Below, in pieces: positions 9,601 through 18,476 of a stretch of DNA of 54,918 bases. Origin of the DNA: MGIIb-O2 sp002494975 (GTDB lineage Archaea > Thermoplasmatota > Poseidoniia > Poseidoniales > Thalassarchaeaceae); contig JAOMRN010000007.1 in assembly GCA_028355015.1 (NCBI GenBank), positions 1 through 54,918 of the forward strand. The letters are read 5' to 3'. Under the pieces are notes generated by a model. It saw only the letters and a list, made by a program, of their open reading frames with translations, ran no database searches and was not told the DNA's origin. The stretch's first letter is position 1. Each line of letters opens with the position of its first letter. Made by a program: the position numbers and the translations under genes.

Positions 9601-9870
9601 GACAAGATCAAAATCAACACCAGATGAGAAGGTGATTTGAACTGAAATACCGGTATTAGGAGACATATTGACGCTGTAATAATCTGAAGTATCGCTGGAG
9701 GCTGTCAAATTCCCATAATAAGTCGCATTAGTTGCTGGCAAATTAGTAGCATTAGATGAAGTATTACCTGCATCCCCACCACTACCTGCATCATTACCCA
9801 AAACCGGTATTGCAAGCATAGTTAACATCAATATTGAAACTAAAATCGAGGTAGTCTTTCGATTATTCAT
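6634..9870 (-). CDS. Giant secreted calcium-repeat protein with proline-rich cytosolic tail
   Basis: A product of 1078 residues with a signal peptide (about 8-25). Three PPC-like beta domains follow, each opened by a DAG(S/T)GxDA motif near residues 26, 160 and 292. Residues about 417-905 form six or more TSP3-like Asp-rich units, most with a Cys pair. A single membrane helix lies near 913-940. The tail after it, expected inside the cell, carries a run of PPMPEK/PPMPEA repeats ending in PPPPPGFE, then a short Trp-containing end. It is a smaller paralogue of the downstream giant gene, 236 bases away on the same strand. The two probably act together at the surface, but this one alone has an internal proline-rich tail that could bind a partner protein. 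Substrate unknown. Confidence 0.9.
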   Translation of the reverse strand: MNNRKTTSILVSILMLTMLAIPVLGNDAGSGGDAGNTSSNATNLPATNATYYGNLTASSDTSDYYSVNMSPNTGISVQITFSSGVDFDLVLQNSGGSAIDSSLSSSGTTEEVSSNGTSVGGSLVYIWVDHYSGTGTYTMQIWIFSVNSSGGGGGSGTGNGGHDAGTGTDAGNSIANAMSLNATNMSFWGDVTYSSDDNDYYKVSMPAYFGVSASLSWNSTADLDLEVYDNSSTTPITYSWFSNPETVTVNNYGGSDLFFRVYAYPGSTGSHDYNLTFNFDNMSSAPVNNQDDAGSGGDASNDYLNPTTLLITAVSVNNSYSGWGSLNEDLNDNYQVNVPMGYGVAVTAWFNSSQADFQIILGDDQANTIDYSGANNPEYVTSNGSGTYPGMIVEGMDVLVQIRAQSGEGYYGMSWWFFTLDSDGDGFYDMTEEDCGSDPEDNNSVPLDTDSDGLCDPLDSDDDGDNVEDVNDTFPLDASEWEDTDNDNIGNNADSDDDGDGFTDTEEINCGSDPLLGNSIPADFDNDFTCDAMDDDDDNDGYADIEDIFPKNDEEWYDSDLDGVGNNADTDDDGDGYSDVIEVTCDSDPLSSFSVPSDLDGDGSCDLMDGDRDGDNYPDAVDAFPEDFSEWHDTDGDGVGNNADNDDDGDSISDSYDVFPLDSTEWVDNDNDGLGDNSDIDDDNDGWSDSDEISCYTDPMSSLQIPDDFDNDQICNLVDEDDDNDGVIDTLDMFPEDDTEWDDTDFDGIGNNFDDDDDGDNWFDIYEPNCGTDPLDGSSIPLDFDQDWICDFVDNDDDNDMVLDYDDAFPLDPSEQLDTDGDGQGNNKDTDDDGDEWPDSVEDLCLTSSISDNSVPSDLDGDGDCDTLDADIDGDNILNQVDKFPEDSSEWEDRNNDGKGDNAYPLSITDKMALNPVTTFLVLFMLIAMIGGSVLVYTIKNRVPETEVYQKGVDMTSYTEKEMVSNVEDEVLVSKPPMPEKPPMPEAPPMPEVPPMPEKPPMPEAPPGFESQMSSPIPPPPPGFEPNAVVENKPVIVSSWEELPPGGDYIESDPLQYTGDGIGTWVERPDESWEKITN
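7170..8620 (-). repeat. TSP3-like tandem coding repeats of the 1078-residue protein
   Basis: At least six imperfect units of about 74 residues each carry xCxSDP/xCxTDP, S(V/I)P, CD and repeated DDDxDG loops, the same unit as in the downstream paralogue. The final unit has lost the DP of the first motif. Calcium binding by DxDxDG loops is known for the TSP3 family; it is inferred here. Confidence 0.8.
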
Positions 9871-9918
9871 ATATGACGGAAGGGATATGATGATTTGAAG
9901 TCTCTCTGTAGAGTGAAA

Positions 9919-10767
9919 TCAATATTTATAGAATCCTTCACCTGATTTTCGACCCAACTTACCTTCTTCGACCATCTTAACAAGTAACTTCGAGGGTGCG
10001 TATTTATCATCTCTAAATCCTTCATGTAGTACATTCATTATGTGTAAAACAGTGTCATTACCAATTAAGTCAGACAAGGCTAAAGGGCCAATCGGATGAT
10101 TCATGCCAAGTTTCATAATTCCATCAATAGCCTCTGGTTTTGCAACACCTTCTTCCAATGTCAGTATTGCTTCATTTATCATTGGACAAAGTATCCTATT
10201 TGAAACGAAACCTGGAGAGTCATTGCAAGAAAGTGCTGTTTTACCCATTTTTTCTGCAGCATTAACTACTGCCGCATTAACTTCATCAGAAGTACTGCTA
10301 CCATTTATTATCTCTACAAGTCTCATAATAGGGACAGGATTCATGAAATGCATACCAATGACCCTATCTGGCCTTCCAGTAGCACTAGCGATTGAATCAA
10401 TACTGATACTGGAAGTATTAGTAGCAAGTATTGTTTCAGGTTTACAGAAAGAATCTAGCTCTTTGAATAAATCCGTCTTATACGAAAGAACTTCAGGAAT
10501 TGCTTCAATTACCAAATCAGCATCTGATGCAGAGGAATTATCTGTAGATATACTAATTCTACTGAGTGCAGATTGGGCCTCATCTTCAGATATCTTCTCT
10601 TTACTTACTAATTTAGTCAAGGATTGTTCGATTGTTAACATACCTTTGTCTACAAATTCTTGCTTGATATCAATCATTGTAACTTTGTAGCCCGCACAAG
10701 ATGATACTTGAGCAATCCCATTGCCCATTTGCCCAGCGCCAATAATTGCTATATGCTCGATTGCCAT
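9919..10767 (-). CDS. hbd: 3-hydroxyacyl-CoA dehydrogenase (3-hydroxybutyryl-CoA type)
   Basis: It oxidises L-3-hydroxyacyl-CoA to 3-ketoacyl-CoA with NAD+, the third step of beta-oxidation, in the cytosol. The chosen ATG gives 282 residues, the usual length for the short single-function family. It opens directly with the Rossmann motif GAGQMG at residues 10-15. The catalytic pair is visible: His140 in GMHFMNPVP and Glu152 in LVEIING, with the 12-residue spacing of the family. The C-terminal dimerisation domain ends in GRKSGEGFYKY. A longer frame upstream would overlap the protease gene and add a non-family extension, so I reject it. The gap to the protease gene is 37 bases, so the two may be co-transcribed. 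It fits with the acyl-CoA dehydrogenase 6 kb away. Confidence 0.93.
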   Translation of the reverse strand: MAIEHIAIIGAGQMGNGIAQVSSCAGYKVTMIDIKQEFVDKGMLTIEQSLTKLVSKEKISEDEAQSALSRISISTDNSSASDADLVIEAIPEVLSYKTDLFKELDSFCKPETILATNTSSISIDSIASATGRPDRVIGMHFMNPVPIMRLVEIINGSSTSDEVNAAVVNAAEKMGKTALSCNDSPGFVSNRILCPMINEAILTLEEGVAKPEAIDGIMKLGMNHPIGPLALSDLIGNDTVLHIMNVLHEGFRDDKYAPSKLLVKMVEEGKLGRKSGEGFYKY

Positions 10768-10804
10768 GTACGTTCCAATCGCCATTAAGGAATTAGTCTT
10801 CTGA

Positions 10805-13800
10805 TTAGTCAAGGTCAATCAAATCATCATCATTATCTGATGAAATAGTGTAAATACTACGATTATTCTCTTTCCATGCCCTCAATTCTTCAACCTCAGG
10901 TAAATCTTCATTGACTGTATTCCAATCAATTGAGCTATCTTCTGAAGGAGATACTCGCAATAATTCATTTATTTCTTCCAAGGAATCTTCGATAGATTGA
11001 GTCGAAGCAGATATTTTTTCTTTCCTTACTCTGAAAGATTTTCTTAGTAAAACCGTCATGCTGAGAAGCATTATGAAACCAGTTATACTAGCTAAGAAAT
11101 ACCAAAGCATAGGTCCTTGATTCTGGGCGTCATCGATCGCCCAATCTATCCAATCTTGATTTATGACCTCTAATGAGTAACTATTCCTGTTATTTACTGC
11201 ATCAGTAGATATTCCTTGAATTAGGTGACTTCCAGTGGCCTCTCTAACCGAAATCTCAATGTTGAAAGTACCGGAACTATCACAAATAAACTCATGAGTG
11301 TCTATTATGCTCCAAATCATCACATAAGTTCCTGATTCACATTCACCTTCTATAACTTTCAGCGGATCTAATGTAGAATTACGAATACTAACTTGGTTAA
11401 AGGCAAGAACAGGAGCAATTGTGTCGCGTGTTATTTCGAGTTCATAGATATCTGTCGTATCTAATGCTTCAATTTCAATAAGATACTGATTTAGACCTTC
11501 TTGTAATGAAAAACCAAGTTGAACATATGTAGATCCAGGAGTAATTAAGAATCGTTCATCTTCACCAACAATTCGCCACCAAATATTCTGATCAGGCCCA
11601 CGGGTAATTACCGACATCACATTATCATCGGTAGTCAGACTACCATTCCAAGGGGCTAAAATACCCGTTTGATAAACTGATTCATTAAGAACATAAAGAC
11701 GGCATTGTTCAAATACGTTTTCGTTGTACTGCCCCTCAGTTGAGTCATATGCTACTAAACATAATTCATGGCTTCCAGTGACTTCTAGTGTGAAGTTATT
11801 CAAACCATTAATTCCTTCCCATTCATCTAACTCATTTCCATTGTGTGTGAAATACACATGCACTGGTTCATTCGAAGACCAAGACATTGTTTGGCGATGG
11901 TCAGACAGGTCTAATCCAAATGAAGACGACAAGTCCCATTCAATCTCGGGAATTGTTCGATCTAAATTCAAACTCCACTGCTCACTTGCAGTATTTTCTG
12001 CCCAATCAATCAAATTCAATTCAACTAGATAATTACCATCTGAAATATTAGATAAATTAACTTCTACTTCGGTAGTTTTTGTTGTATCAAATAACATCTC
12101 ATCGGTAACAAAAATATCAGGCATGCTATTAACAGATTTACAAACTTCTAAATTATCAGTAGGATTGGAAATATTAAGACACCATTCTTTAACATCAACA
12201 GACATATTGAGGCCGAAAATCGAACTGCTGATATTCAAAACATTAAACATATCATTAATATTATTCCGATAGCCATTTTGATCATCGATATAATATGAAT
12301 CTAGTTCTGGAACTTCAGCATCAAATATCACCATGTGACTGCTTGAAATACTATTTCCGGCAGCATCTAAAGAAGTAATTGTAAATTCATTATCTTCAGG
12401 CATCAAATAATACTCATTTGAAGAACTACTTGATGAGTAATCAATACCGATTTGACTAGGGATAAGACTTACTGTCCAGTTGACAAAACCATTTTGATCA
12501 AGATTAGGAATAGGCGCCCCATCTTGGAAAATACTGACCCCAGGTTCAGTTTGAATAACTAGATTGACATATGGTTCATTAGTTATCTCAGGTATCCCAT
12601 AAATGAATAATGGCGGGGCTGTAATATCATAATTCACAGATAACCAAGCTTCTGAAAATAGCCCAGATTTATCTGTAATATTAGCGCCATAATCGTGCCA
12701 CTGCTCAACTGAAGGAATTGTTGAATTAATCCATACTTCTCTAAATGAAATATTTTCCGGTATAGCGAAATGATTGCCAGAGTTCCAGATTTCAGTTAAA
12801 TTATGCTGTGTGAAAGTGGTGTCAATTCCCTCGACGGAATTGGCTTGAGGGATTGTAGTTTGGTTGTTAATAGCATACCAATTTAAGTCATCTAAGGTGA
12901 ATCCAATTCCTGTGTCAATTGCATGAATTTCTATTGGCAAGGTATCATTAGTTTGCGTCATATTTTCAGGTACTGAAAATTCCACTACTGGGTCTATTTC
13001 TAATAATTCATAAGCATATGGAAGCTGTAATTTAATACCTCCAACAAGAATGATTTCTACTTCTCCTTTCCAAATTCCAGCAGTCTCTGGCCTTTCGAAT
13101 GCGAGATTGATTTGATGTGCACTTGAAGGAGTATCTCCTGCCAGTGTTTCTGAGCCATTAGGCCAAATAGAATTTATCTCAATATTCGTTAATTCTATCT
13201 GCTCTGTGATGACCAATTTATCACCACCAATCAGGTCAATATCTATCCAAAATTGGACTTCTCCTGAGACAGAGTAGCCATGTACTGCAACTGCATAAAG
13301 TCCATTTTCAACATCATTTAATTGGATATTTTCTGCTGAGCTACCGGTCCAAGAACGAGAAACTTCTTCACTAGAGGTGAATATACCATCTTCATTATCA
13401 TCATAGAACAAGAATAGGTCAAGATCCGCAGAATCATATGCATCCATAGATATACTCAGTTCAGAAACTTCATCCACTGTGAAATTATGCCACCATGAAG
13501 AGGTCATTTTATCACTAGAAACGTCTTGATAAGCGGTTTCATTATCGAAATATATGGGTTGAGTCCAACCATAAGCAGATACCGATTCTACATCCATTGG
13601 CACTGTAGAAACTACATGAACTGCGTCGACACCATTTCCTTCAGACCAATCACTAACTGACTGAGAAAAACCATCCGCTTCAGCAGCAACATAACCCACT
13701 GAAATGTTCAATGCATTATCATTCGTAGAAACACCATGAAGTGCAGTATGGAGTACCATTTGATGAGTTCCCGCTAACGCAGGAACTGTGAAAACTTCTC

Positions 13801-16800
13801 TGGACGTATCAGTATATGTCCCCCAATTATGCCTACCGCTTCCTGCATGATTATTTGCGGAGCGAGAAGTTATGCTGAATGTTGAATCACCGTATGAATC
13901 AGGATCATCCGCAGAGTAACCATGAGGGGTTTCATCTAGCCATAATATATCCACATCAGTATAGGGATTATCATCCCAATCTACATCTAGAATAACTGTG
14001 CCACCTGTGTCCCACTCAGATGGCCAATCTACGGTTAAGAAGCGCCAATCACCACTCTCAGCACGCCAATTCCACCTTGTCGCACCGCTAATCCATTCTT
14101 CGTCATAGAGAGTTTGATTAGATACGTTTCCATCTAATGGTTTAGGAGTTATTTCAAAAGGCCCTGACCAAGGTACATTAGTCACGACAGGTAATGTCCA
14201 ATTACGATGAGAAATTGATGACGAAGTGAGATTTGTATAATCATATGACTCAATTAGAACACCATGTTGGTGAAGACCGGATTCTGCATCAATAGGAACT
14301 TGAATATTCATAGTCACAGTGGAACTACTGTTAGCGTTGACCACTGTACTAGATGGCAATGATAGCCAATCTTCATCTACACTCCCAAATGCAGTCCAAT
14401 CAACTTCTATTCGGACAGGATCATCTGATAAATCACCATTATAATTCCAAACCCCGAGGAAAATTCCATCTCTAGCATCCTCGAAAGGGTTACCTACTCT
14501 AACTTCAGCATTTGGACCATTTGAACCCCAATAAGTTACTTCTTCTAATTCACTTGATTCAGTCCAATCCTCTGAATCGACCATCGAATCATTATCAAAA
14601 TCTTCAACATAAATCCCGTCACCATCATTGTCACTCCACCTATAAATTTGTAAAATTACCCTTTCTTCACTATTTTTATCCATATTACCGTCGAAGGCAG
14701 AATATTCGATAGTTGCCCGAGCACGAAGTTGTCTAGTATCTTCAGGAAGTGAATGTATACTATCTGGTATGTGAAGAGGGATCAGTAAATCGGGTCTATC
14801 TCCCTGATGCCCATCCCAAGTATCATTGATTCCTGATTCACTACCATTTCCAGTACTGTTCCAGACAATTACTTCATGTAGAAGCGGATCAAATACAGTT
14901 GAAGTGTACCTCAATAGAAGGTCTGTATCGCCATGGTTAGTGAACTCTAAATCGACAGATTGAGACTCACCAGGGAACATATAATTGATATTAGCGTCTC
15001 TATGTTTTCCTTGGAATGTACCACTATTCCATTGAGCCGGACTTAACCACCAACTCCCATTGTCGCCTTCCAAAGTAGAAACTGCACGTGAGGCATTAAA
15101 CCAGCCACCGCCTTGAATAAATGATTCATACCCTCTATCATCAGAAGTTGATAAAACAAAATCTCGTAAAGTTTGAGAATCAGGATATTCACCTTGATTT
15201 TCTTGCCATGCTTCTGCTACTAGAGCTAGTAAACCTGCAGCAATTGGTGTCGCCAAACTAGTACCACCCCATGTAGTAACGGCTGAATTAGCATTGTTTC
15301 TGAGATTTAAGGGTAAATCACCGGTTGCACCCCAACCTACTGCAACTATGTCTGGGTCCATTCGACCTACTACATTGGGTCCTCTATTAGACCAAGGAGC
15401 ACTTTGGCCCCAAGAGTCGCTAGAACGAGAGCTGAATGCACCTACTGAGAAAATCCCATGAGCAGCTCCTGGGACTTTAGTGGTACCAAAACCATGGCCC
15501 CCATTACCTATTGCTACAGAATATGACGCCTCATCATTATACACTCTTGTTAGCCAGTCTAGATATAGAGAATAACCGTCAGCACCAGACTCATCTATAC
15601 TCGAGTAACCAAAAGAAAATGAACCGATATTAGCTTGATCATACTTGGTGTCAGATTTACCATCATTTCCTTCAGCAATCCACCTCCAAGCATCAAGTGA
15701 GTGCCCACCTGAGTAATGGTTCCCTATAGATGCTATAGTTGCATTAGGCGCCATTCCTAGGACACTACCATCATCAACTACACCTTGAGCAGAAATCGCA
15801 CTGGCGCATAAAGTTCCATGATTACCAGAATCTAACATAAACAATGTCAAATTACCAGGTCCTGATATTCGATTTTGGTAACCATGCCTAATAGAATATG
15901 TTTCACCGTAAGGCACACCATTGATTCCATCGGAAATCCAATATACCAATCCACCTGAAACATCCCATAAACCATCTCCATCAGTATCCAAACCGGTAGT
16001 TTCAGCACCAGGACGAATTGCTTTTTCGCCACTAAAATCTCCATCGACATTCATGTCAACATATGCTGTTTCATAAACTCCAGATAGATCTTCATCAATA
16101 ACTATTATTGGAACATCAGTACCCATTTTCGAACGGAGTGTAGAGTCAGGGTGCTCTCCTAAATGGTAGATACCAGAGAGAGATACAGAAATGCCAGAAA
16201 TATTGTAACCAGATATATCCAGTAAGCCATCTGAATTATTATCATAATCCAAAGTTGAAGTATCTGCATACCAAGTATTAGAGCTAGGATATGATTGACC
16301 ATTTACTAAGTATGAATACATACTATTGTGATCAAACATCATTGGCCAGCCGGACCAATTAGAACGAATATCGTCAACTCTTGCTTGTGTCCCGTCTAAA
16401 TCAGGATGAGCGAAATCGACACCTGTGTCAGCAACTGCGACAATCATGCCTTCTCCTGTATAGCCTCTATCCCAAGCATCATTTGCACCATGTATTTCCC
16501 CAGACCTTACTGTTTCTGGCTCAAAATCAGGCATTTCGAATGGTATTGTATCATATGGTTCAGGGTTATTCTGAGCATCTAATATTGATATTATTCCAGG
16601 GACACTGGGTAATTTGTGAAAAATATCTGATGACATCCAAAAGGTTCTATGATCAATCTCACCTGAGGTGGGATCGAAACTCTGGAATGTTTCACCATTT
16701 TTGGCCCCTGCTTGCTCGTCTAAGGCATCATTCAGTAATTGCCAATGATTTAATTCAGCAAGAGACCAAGTTATCACAGTCACTCTAATTTTTTCTTCGC

Positions 16801-17002
16801 CTAAACTCACTCTAGAAAAAATAGATTCTTCAATCCAAGGATTACCAGGGGAAGGAAATGAAGGGATTTTTTCTTCAGCCGAACTGGTGAATATTTTATC
16901 TTCAGAAATATCGATATTGGAAGGCACCTCATTAACTAATACTAAAGATAACGACGAAGTCATCATTAGAATGGCTAAAACCACTGCACGACCCTTAAGC
17001 AT
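10805..17002 (-). CDS. Giant membrane-anchored subtilisin-like (S8) protease
   Basis: A product of 2065 residues with an N-terminal signal sequence (about 5-23). The subtilase triad is intact: Asp192 in ADTGVD, His395 in SGNHGT and Ser582 in GGTSLATP, with the oxyanion Asn500 in AIGNGG. Asp and His are about 200 residues apart, far more than in subtilisin, because of an insert with DxDxDG-type loops. Long D-to-H inserts are known in pyrolysin and tripeptidyl-peptidase II. About 1400 residues of beta-rich repeats follow, then one membrane helix near 1970-1990 and a short charged cytosolic tail. It probably digests extracellular protein while tethered to the envelope, providing peptides for uptake. 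Processing of an N-terminal propeptide (about 25-170) is inferred. Confidence 0.92.
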   Translation of the reverse strand: MLKGRAVVLAILMMTSSLSLVLVNEVPSNIDISEDKIFTSSAEEKIPSFPSPGNPWIEESIFSRVSLGEEKIRVTVITWSLAELNHWQLLNDALDEQAGAKNGETFQSFDPTSGEIDHRTFWMSSDIFHKLPSVPGIISILDAQNNPEPYDTIPFEMPDFEPETVRSGEIHGANDAWDRGYTGEGMIVAVADTGVDFAHPDLDGTQARVDDIRSNWSGWPMMFDHNSMYSYLVNGQSYPSSNTWYADTSTLDYDNNSDGLLDISGYNISGISVSLSGIYHLGEHPDSTLRSKMGTDVPIIVIDEDLSGVYETAYVDMNVDGDFSGEKAIRPGAETTGLDTDGDGLWDVSGGLVYWISDGINGVPYGETYSIRHGYQNRISGPGNLTLFMLDSGNHGTLCASAISAQGVVDDGSVLGMAPNATIASIGNHYSGGHSLDAWRWIAEGNDGKSDTKYDQANIGSFSFGYSSIDESGADGYSLYLDWLTRVYNDEASYSVAIGNGGHGFGTTKVPGAAHGIFSVGAFSSRSSDSWGQSAPWSNRGPNVVGRMDPDIVAVGWGATGDLPLNLRNNANSAVTTWGGTSLATPIAAGLLALVAEAWQENQGEYPDSQTLRDFVLSTSDDRGYESFIQGGGWFNASRAVSTLEGDNGSWWLSPAQWNSGTFQGKHRDANINYMFPGESQSVDLEFTNHGDTDLLLRYTSTVFDPLLHEVIVWNSTGNGSESGINDTWDGHQGDRPDLLIPLHIPDSIHSLPEDTRQLRARATIEYSAFDGNMDKNSEERVILQIYRWSDNDGDGIYVEDFDNDSMVDSEDWTESSELEEVTYWGSNGPNAEVRVGNPFEDARDGIFLGVWNYNGDLSDDPVRIEVDWTAFGSVDEDWLSLPSSTVVNANSSSTVTMNIQVPIDAESGLHQHGVLIESYDYTNLTSSSISHRNWTLPVVTNVPWSGPFEITPKPLDGNVSNQTLYDEEWISGATRWNWRAESGDWRFLTVDWPSEWDTGGTVILDVDWDDNPYTDVDILWLDETPHGYSADDPDSYGDSTFSITSRSANNHAGSGRHNWGTYTDTSREVFTVPALAGTHQMVLHTALHGVSTNDNALNISVGYVAAEADGFSQSVSDWSEGNGVDAVHVVSTVPMDVESVSAYGWTQPIYFDNETAYQDVSSDKMTSSWWHNFTVDEVSELSISMDAYDSADLDLFLFYDDNEDGIFTSSEEVSRSWTGSSAENIQLNDVENGLYAVAVHGYSVSGEVQFWIDIDLIGGDKLVITEQIELTNIEINSIWPNGSETLAGDTPSSAHQINLAFERPETAGIWKGEVEIILVGGIKLQLPYAYELLEIDPVVEFSVPENMTQTNDTLPIEIHAIDTGIGFTLDDLNWYAINNQTTIPQANSVEGIDTTFTQHNLTEIWNSGNHFAIPENISFREVWINSTIPSVEQWHDYGANITDKSGLFSEAWLSVNYDITAPPLFIYGIPEITNEPYVNLVIQTEPGVSIFQDGAPIPNLDQNGFVNWTVSLIPSQIGIDYSSSSSSNEYYLMPEDNEFTITSLDAAGNSISSSHMVIFDAEVPELDSYYIDDQNGYRNNINDMFNVLNISSSIFGLNMSVDVKEWCLNISNPTDNLEVCKSVNSMPDIFVTDEMLFDTTKTTEVEVNLSNISDGNYLVELNLIDWAENTASEQWSLNLDRTIPEIEWDLSSSFGLDLSDHRQTMSWSSNEPVHVYFTHNGNELDEWEGINGLNNFTLEVTGSHELCLVAYDSTEGQYNENVFEQCRLYVLNESVYQTGILAPWNGSLTTDDNVMSVITRGPDQNIWWRIVGEDERFLITPGSTYVQLGFSLQEGLNQYLIEIEALDTTDIYELEITRDTIAPVLAFNQVSIRNSTLDPLKVIEGECESGTYVMIWSIIDTHEFICDSSGTFNIEISVREATGSHLIQGISTDAVNNRNSYSLEVINQDWIDWAIDDAQNQGPMLWYFLASITGFIMLLSMTVLLRKSFRVRKEKISASTQSIEDSLEEINELLRVSPSEDSSIDWNTVNEDLPEVEELRAWKENNRSIYTISSDNDDDLIDLD

Positions 17003-17089
17003 ACTCTTTGCGTAATTGCTACTGACTTGTATTTACCGGCCACGTGTCCCGTCATAATCAAAGAGGATGAGTCTTTCGAAGAGTCCACT

Positions 17090-17165
17090 AGTCCCGTAGT
17101 GTAGTGGTCCATCATGTCGGGTTTTGGTCCCGGCGACCCTGGTTCGAATCCGGGCGGGACTACCA
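17090..17165 (+). tRNA. tRNA-Gln (anticodon TTG)
   Basis: A full cloverleaf can be drawn: acceptor AGTCCCG/CGGGACT, a D arm with GTGTAGTGG, an anticodon arm TCGGG/CCCGG around loop TTTTGGT (anticodon TTG), and a T arm with GGTTCGAATCC. Discriminator A and an encoded CCA follow. It is transcribed away from the protease gene and is convergent with the acyl-CoA dehydrogenase gene. Confidence 0.95.
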
Positions 17166-17174
17166 AAAAAGTAA

Positions 17175-18389
17175 CTATTCGTCTATTTTTTCGGGCATTT
17201 TAGCTAAATCTCTTGTGATGTTCTTCTGATGACTTTCTAAAGTGCCACCGCCTATCTCGAGAAGTTTAGAATCTCGCCAAAGTCTCTCAACCACATATTC
17301 GCCAACATAACCATATCCACCCATAACTTGAATCGCTCTATCTGCGATATTTTTGGCTGCAGTAGTCGCGTATAGTTTTACTCCATCGGTATCCAACCTA
17401 TTTCCTGATTTAGACAAGTCAGTATTACGAGCAGTGTCATAAACATAAGATCTCATGGCACGATATTCCGCCCAAGACTCACCAATATGACGCTGTATTT
17501 GACCAAAATCTCTAATCTCCGAGCCGAATGCTTCTCTTTCAGATGCATAACGATTCATTGCTGAAAGACTTCTTCTGGCGATTCCTAGCGACATTGCTGC
17601 AAGACCTATTCTTTCGATTTCCAAATTTCTCATCATATGAATCATGGATTCACCGGGATTACCCACTACATTTTCGGGAGGAACTATGCAATTGTCAAAT
17701 ACTAGTTCAGCAGTGTTCGATGCACGCATCCCTGTTTTATCATAAATTTTCTGCCCTACTGAAAATCCAGGCGTTCCTTTCTCAACTAAGAATGTTGTAA
17801 TTTCGGCACGTCCTTTGGAGTCTGTACCAGTTCTTGCATAAAGCCAACAAATATCTGCAGGAGTACTATTTTCATCGATTGAACCATTAGTAATCCACAT
17901 TTTCCGACCATTTATCACCCAGTTGTCGTTTTCGTCCTGCTCTGCAACTGTTTGCATACCCAATACATCTGTACCATATCCTGGCTCACTCATAGCCATA
18001 CAACCAATCCATTCACCGCTGCATACTTTATGTAAAATTCTAGATTTTTGATCATCACTACCATTGTGAGCTAGATTGTTTACCATTAATTGAGCATGAG
18101 CTAGATATGCCAAACAAAAACCTGGATCAGAATAAGACAATTCTTCATTTACAATTGCAACAGCAGTGGCATCCATGCCTGAACCCCCATAATTTTCTGG
18201 GACACTGATTCCTAGCAAACCATAATCGCCTAATTTGCGGAATAAATCTTGATTGAATTTCTCATGCTTATCATGTTCTAACGCTTGAGGTTCAACTTCT
18301 TCCAAAACAAAATCGCGAATCATCTGCCTAAGCATTCTGTGTTCTTCAGTAGGGTTGGCTAAATCTATGCTCTGCCAGTCACTGTCCAT
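17175..18389 (-). CDS. Acyl-CoA dehydrogenase, isovaleryl-CoA dehydrogenase-like
   Basis: This FAD enzyme introduces a 2,3-double bond into acyl-CoA. The ATG at 18389 starts MDSDWQSIDL; an ATG 11 codons upstream (18422) is possible but adds a basic stretch. Family signatures are present: MSEPGYGTD, WVINGRKMWITNG, YDKTGMRAS and QVMGGYGYVGEY. The Glu used as base by medium- and short-chain enzymes is replaced by Gly in the C-terminal EIGGGT motif. Instead a Glu sits in NLEIERIG, matching the catalytic base of isovaleryl-CoA and long-chain dehydrogenases. Leucine-derived or branched acyl-CoA is therefore the most likely substrate. An electron-transfer flavoprotein would be needed and is not in the window. 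It lies 87 bases downstream of asnS. Confidence 0.9.
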   Translation of the reverse strand: MDSDWQSIDLANPTEEHRMLRQMIRDFVLEEVEPQALEHDKHEKFNQDLFRKLGDYGLLGISVPENYGGSGMDATAVAIVNEELSYSDPGFCLAYLAHAQLMVNNLAHNGSDDQKSRILHKVCSGEWIGCMAMSEPGYGTDVLGMQTVAEQDENDNWVINGRKMWITNGSIDENSTPADICWLYARTGTDSKGRAEITTFLVEKGTPGFSVGQKIYDKTGMRASNTAELVFDNCIVPPENVVGNPGESMIHMMRNLEIERIGLAAMSLGIARRSLSAMNRYASEREAFGSEIRDFGQIQRHIGESWAEYRAMRSYVYDTARNTDLSKSGNRLDTDGVKLYATTAAKNIADRAIQVMGGYGYVGEYVVERLWRDSKLLEIGGGTLESHQKNITRDLAKMPEKIDE

Positions 18390-18476
18390 GCACCTTCGAG
18401 CAATGTTTCTCGTATATGGCATTCGATGTGTGATTCGTGTAATTTTAGTTATGAAAAACTAATAATTTAGTAAAAA

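Noticed and set aside
10103..10690. Plus-strand frame of 195 codons
   Set aside because: Fully antisense to the 3-hydroxyacyl-CoA dehydrogenase gene, which has intact catalytic motifs.
17040..17170. tRNA-Gln as a possible integration site next to the giant protease gene
   Set aside because: No integrase, no repeated tRNA 3' end and no composition change was seen on either side.
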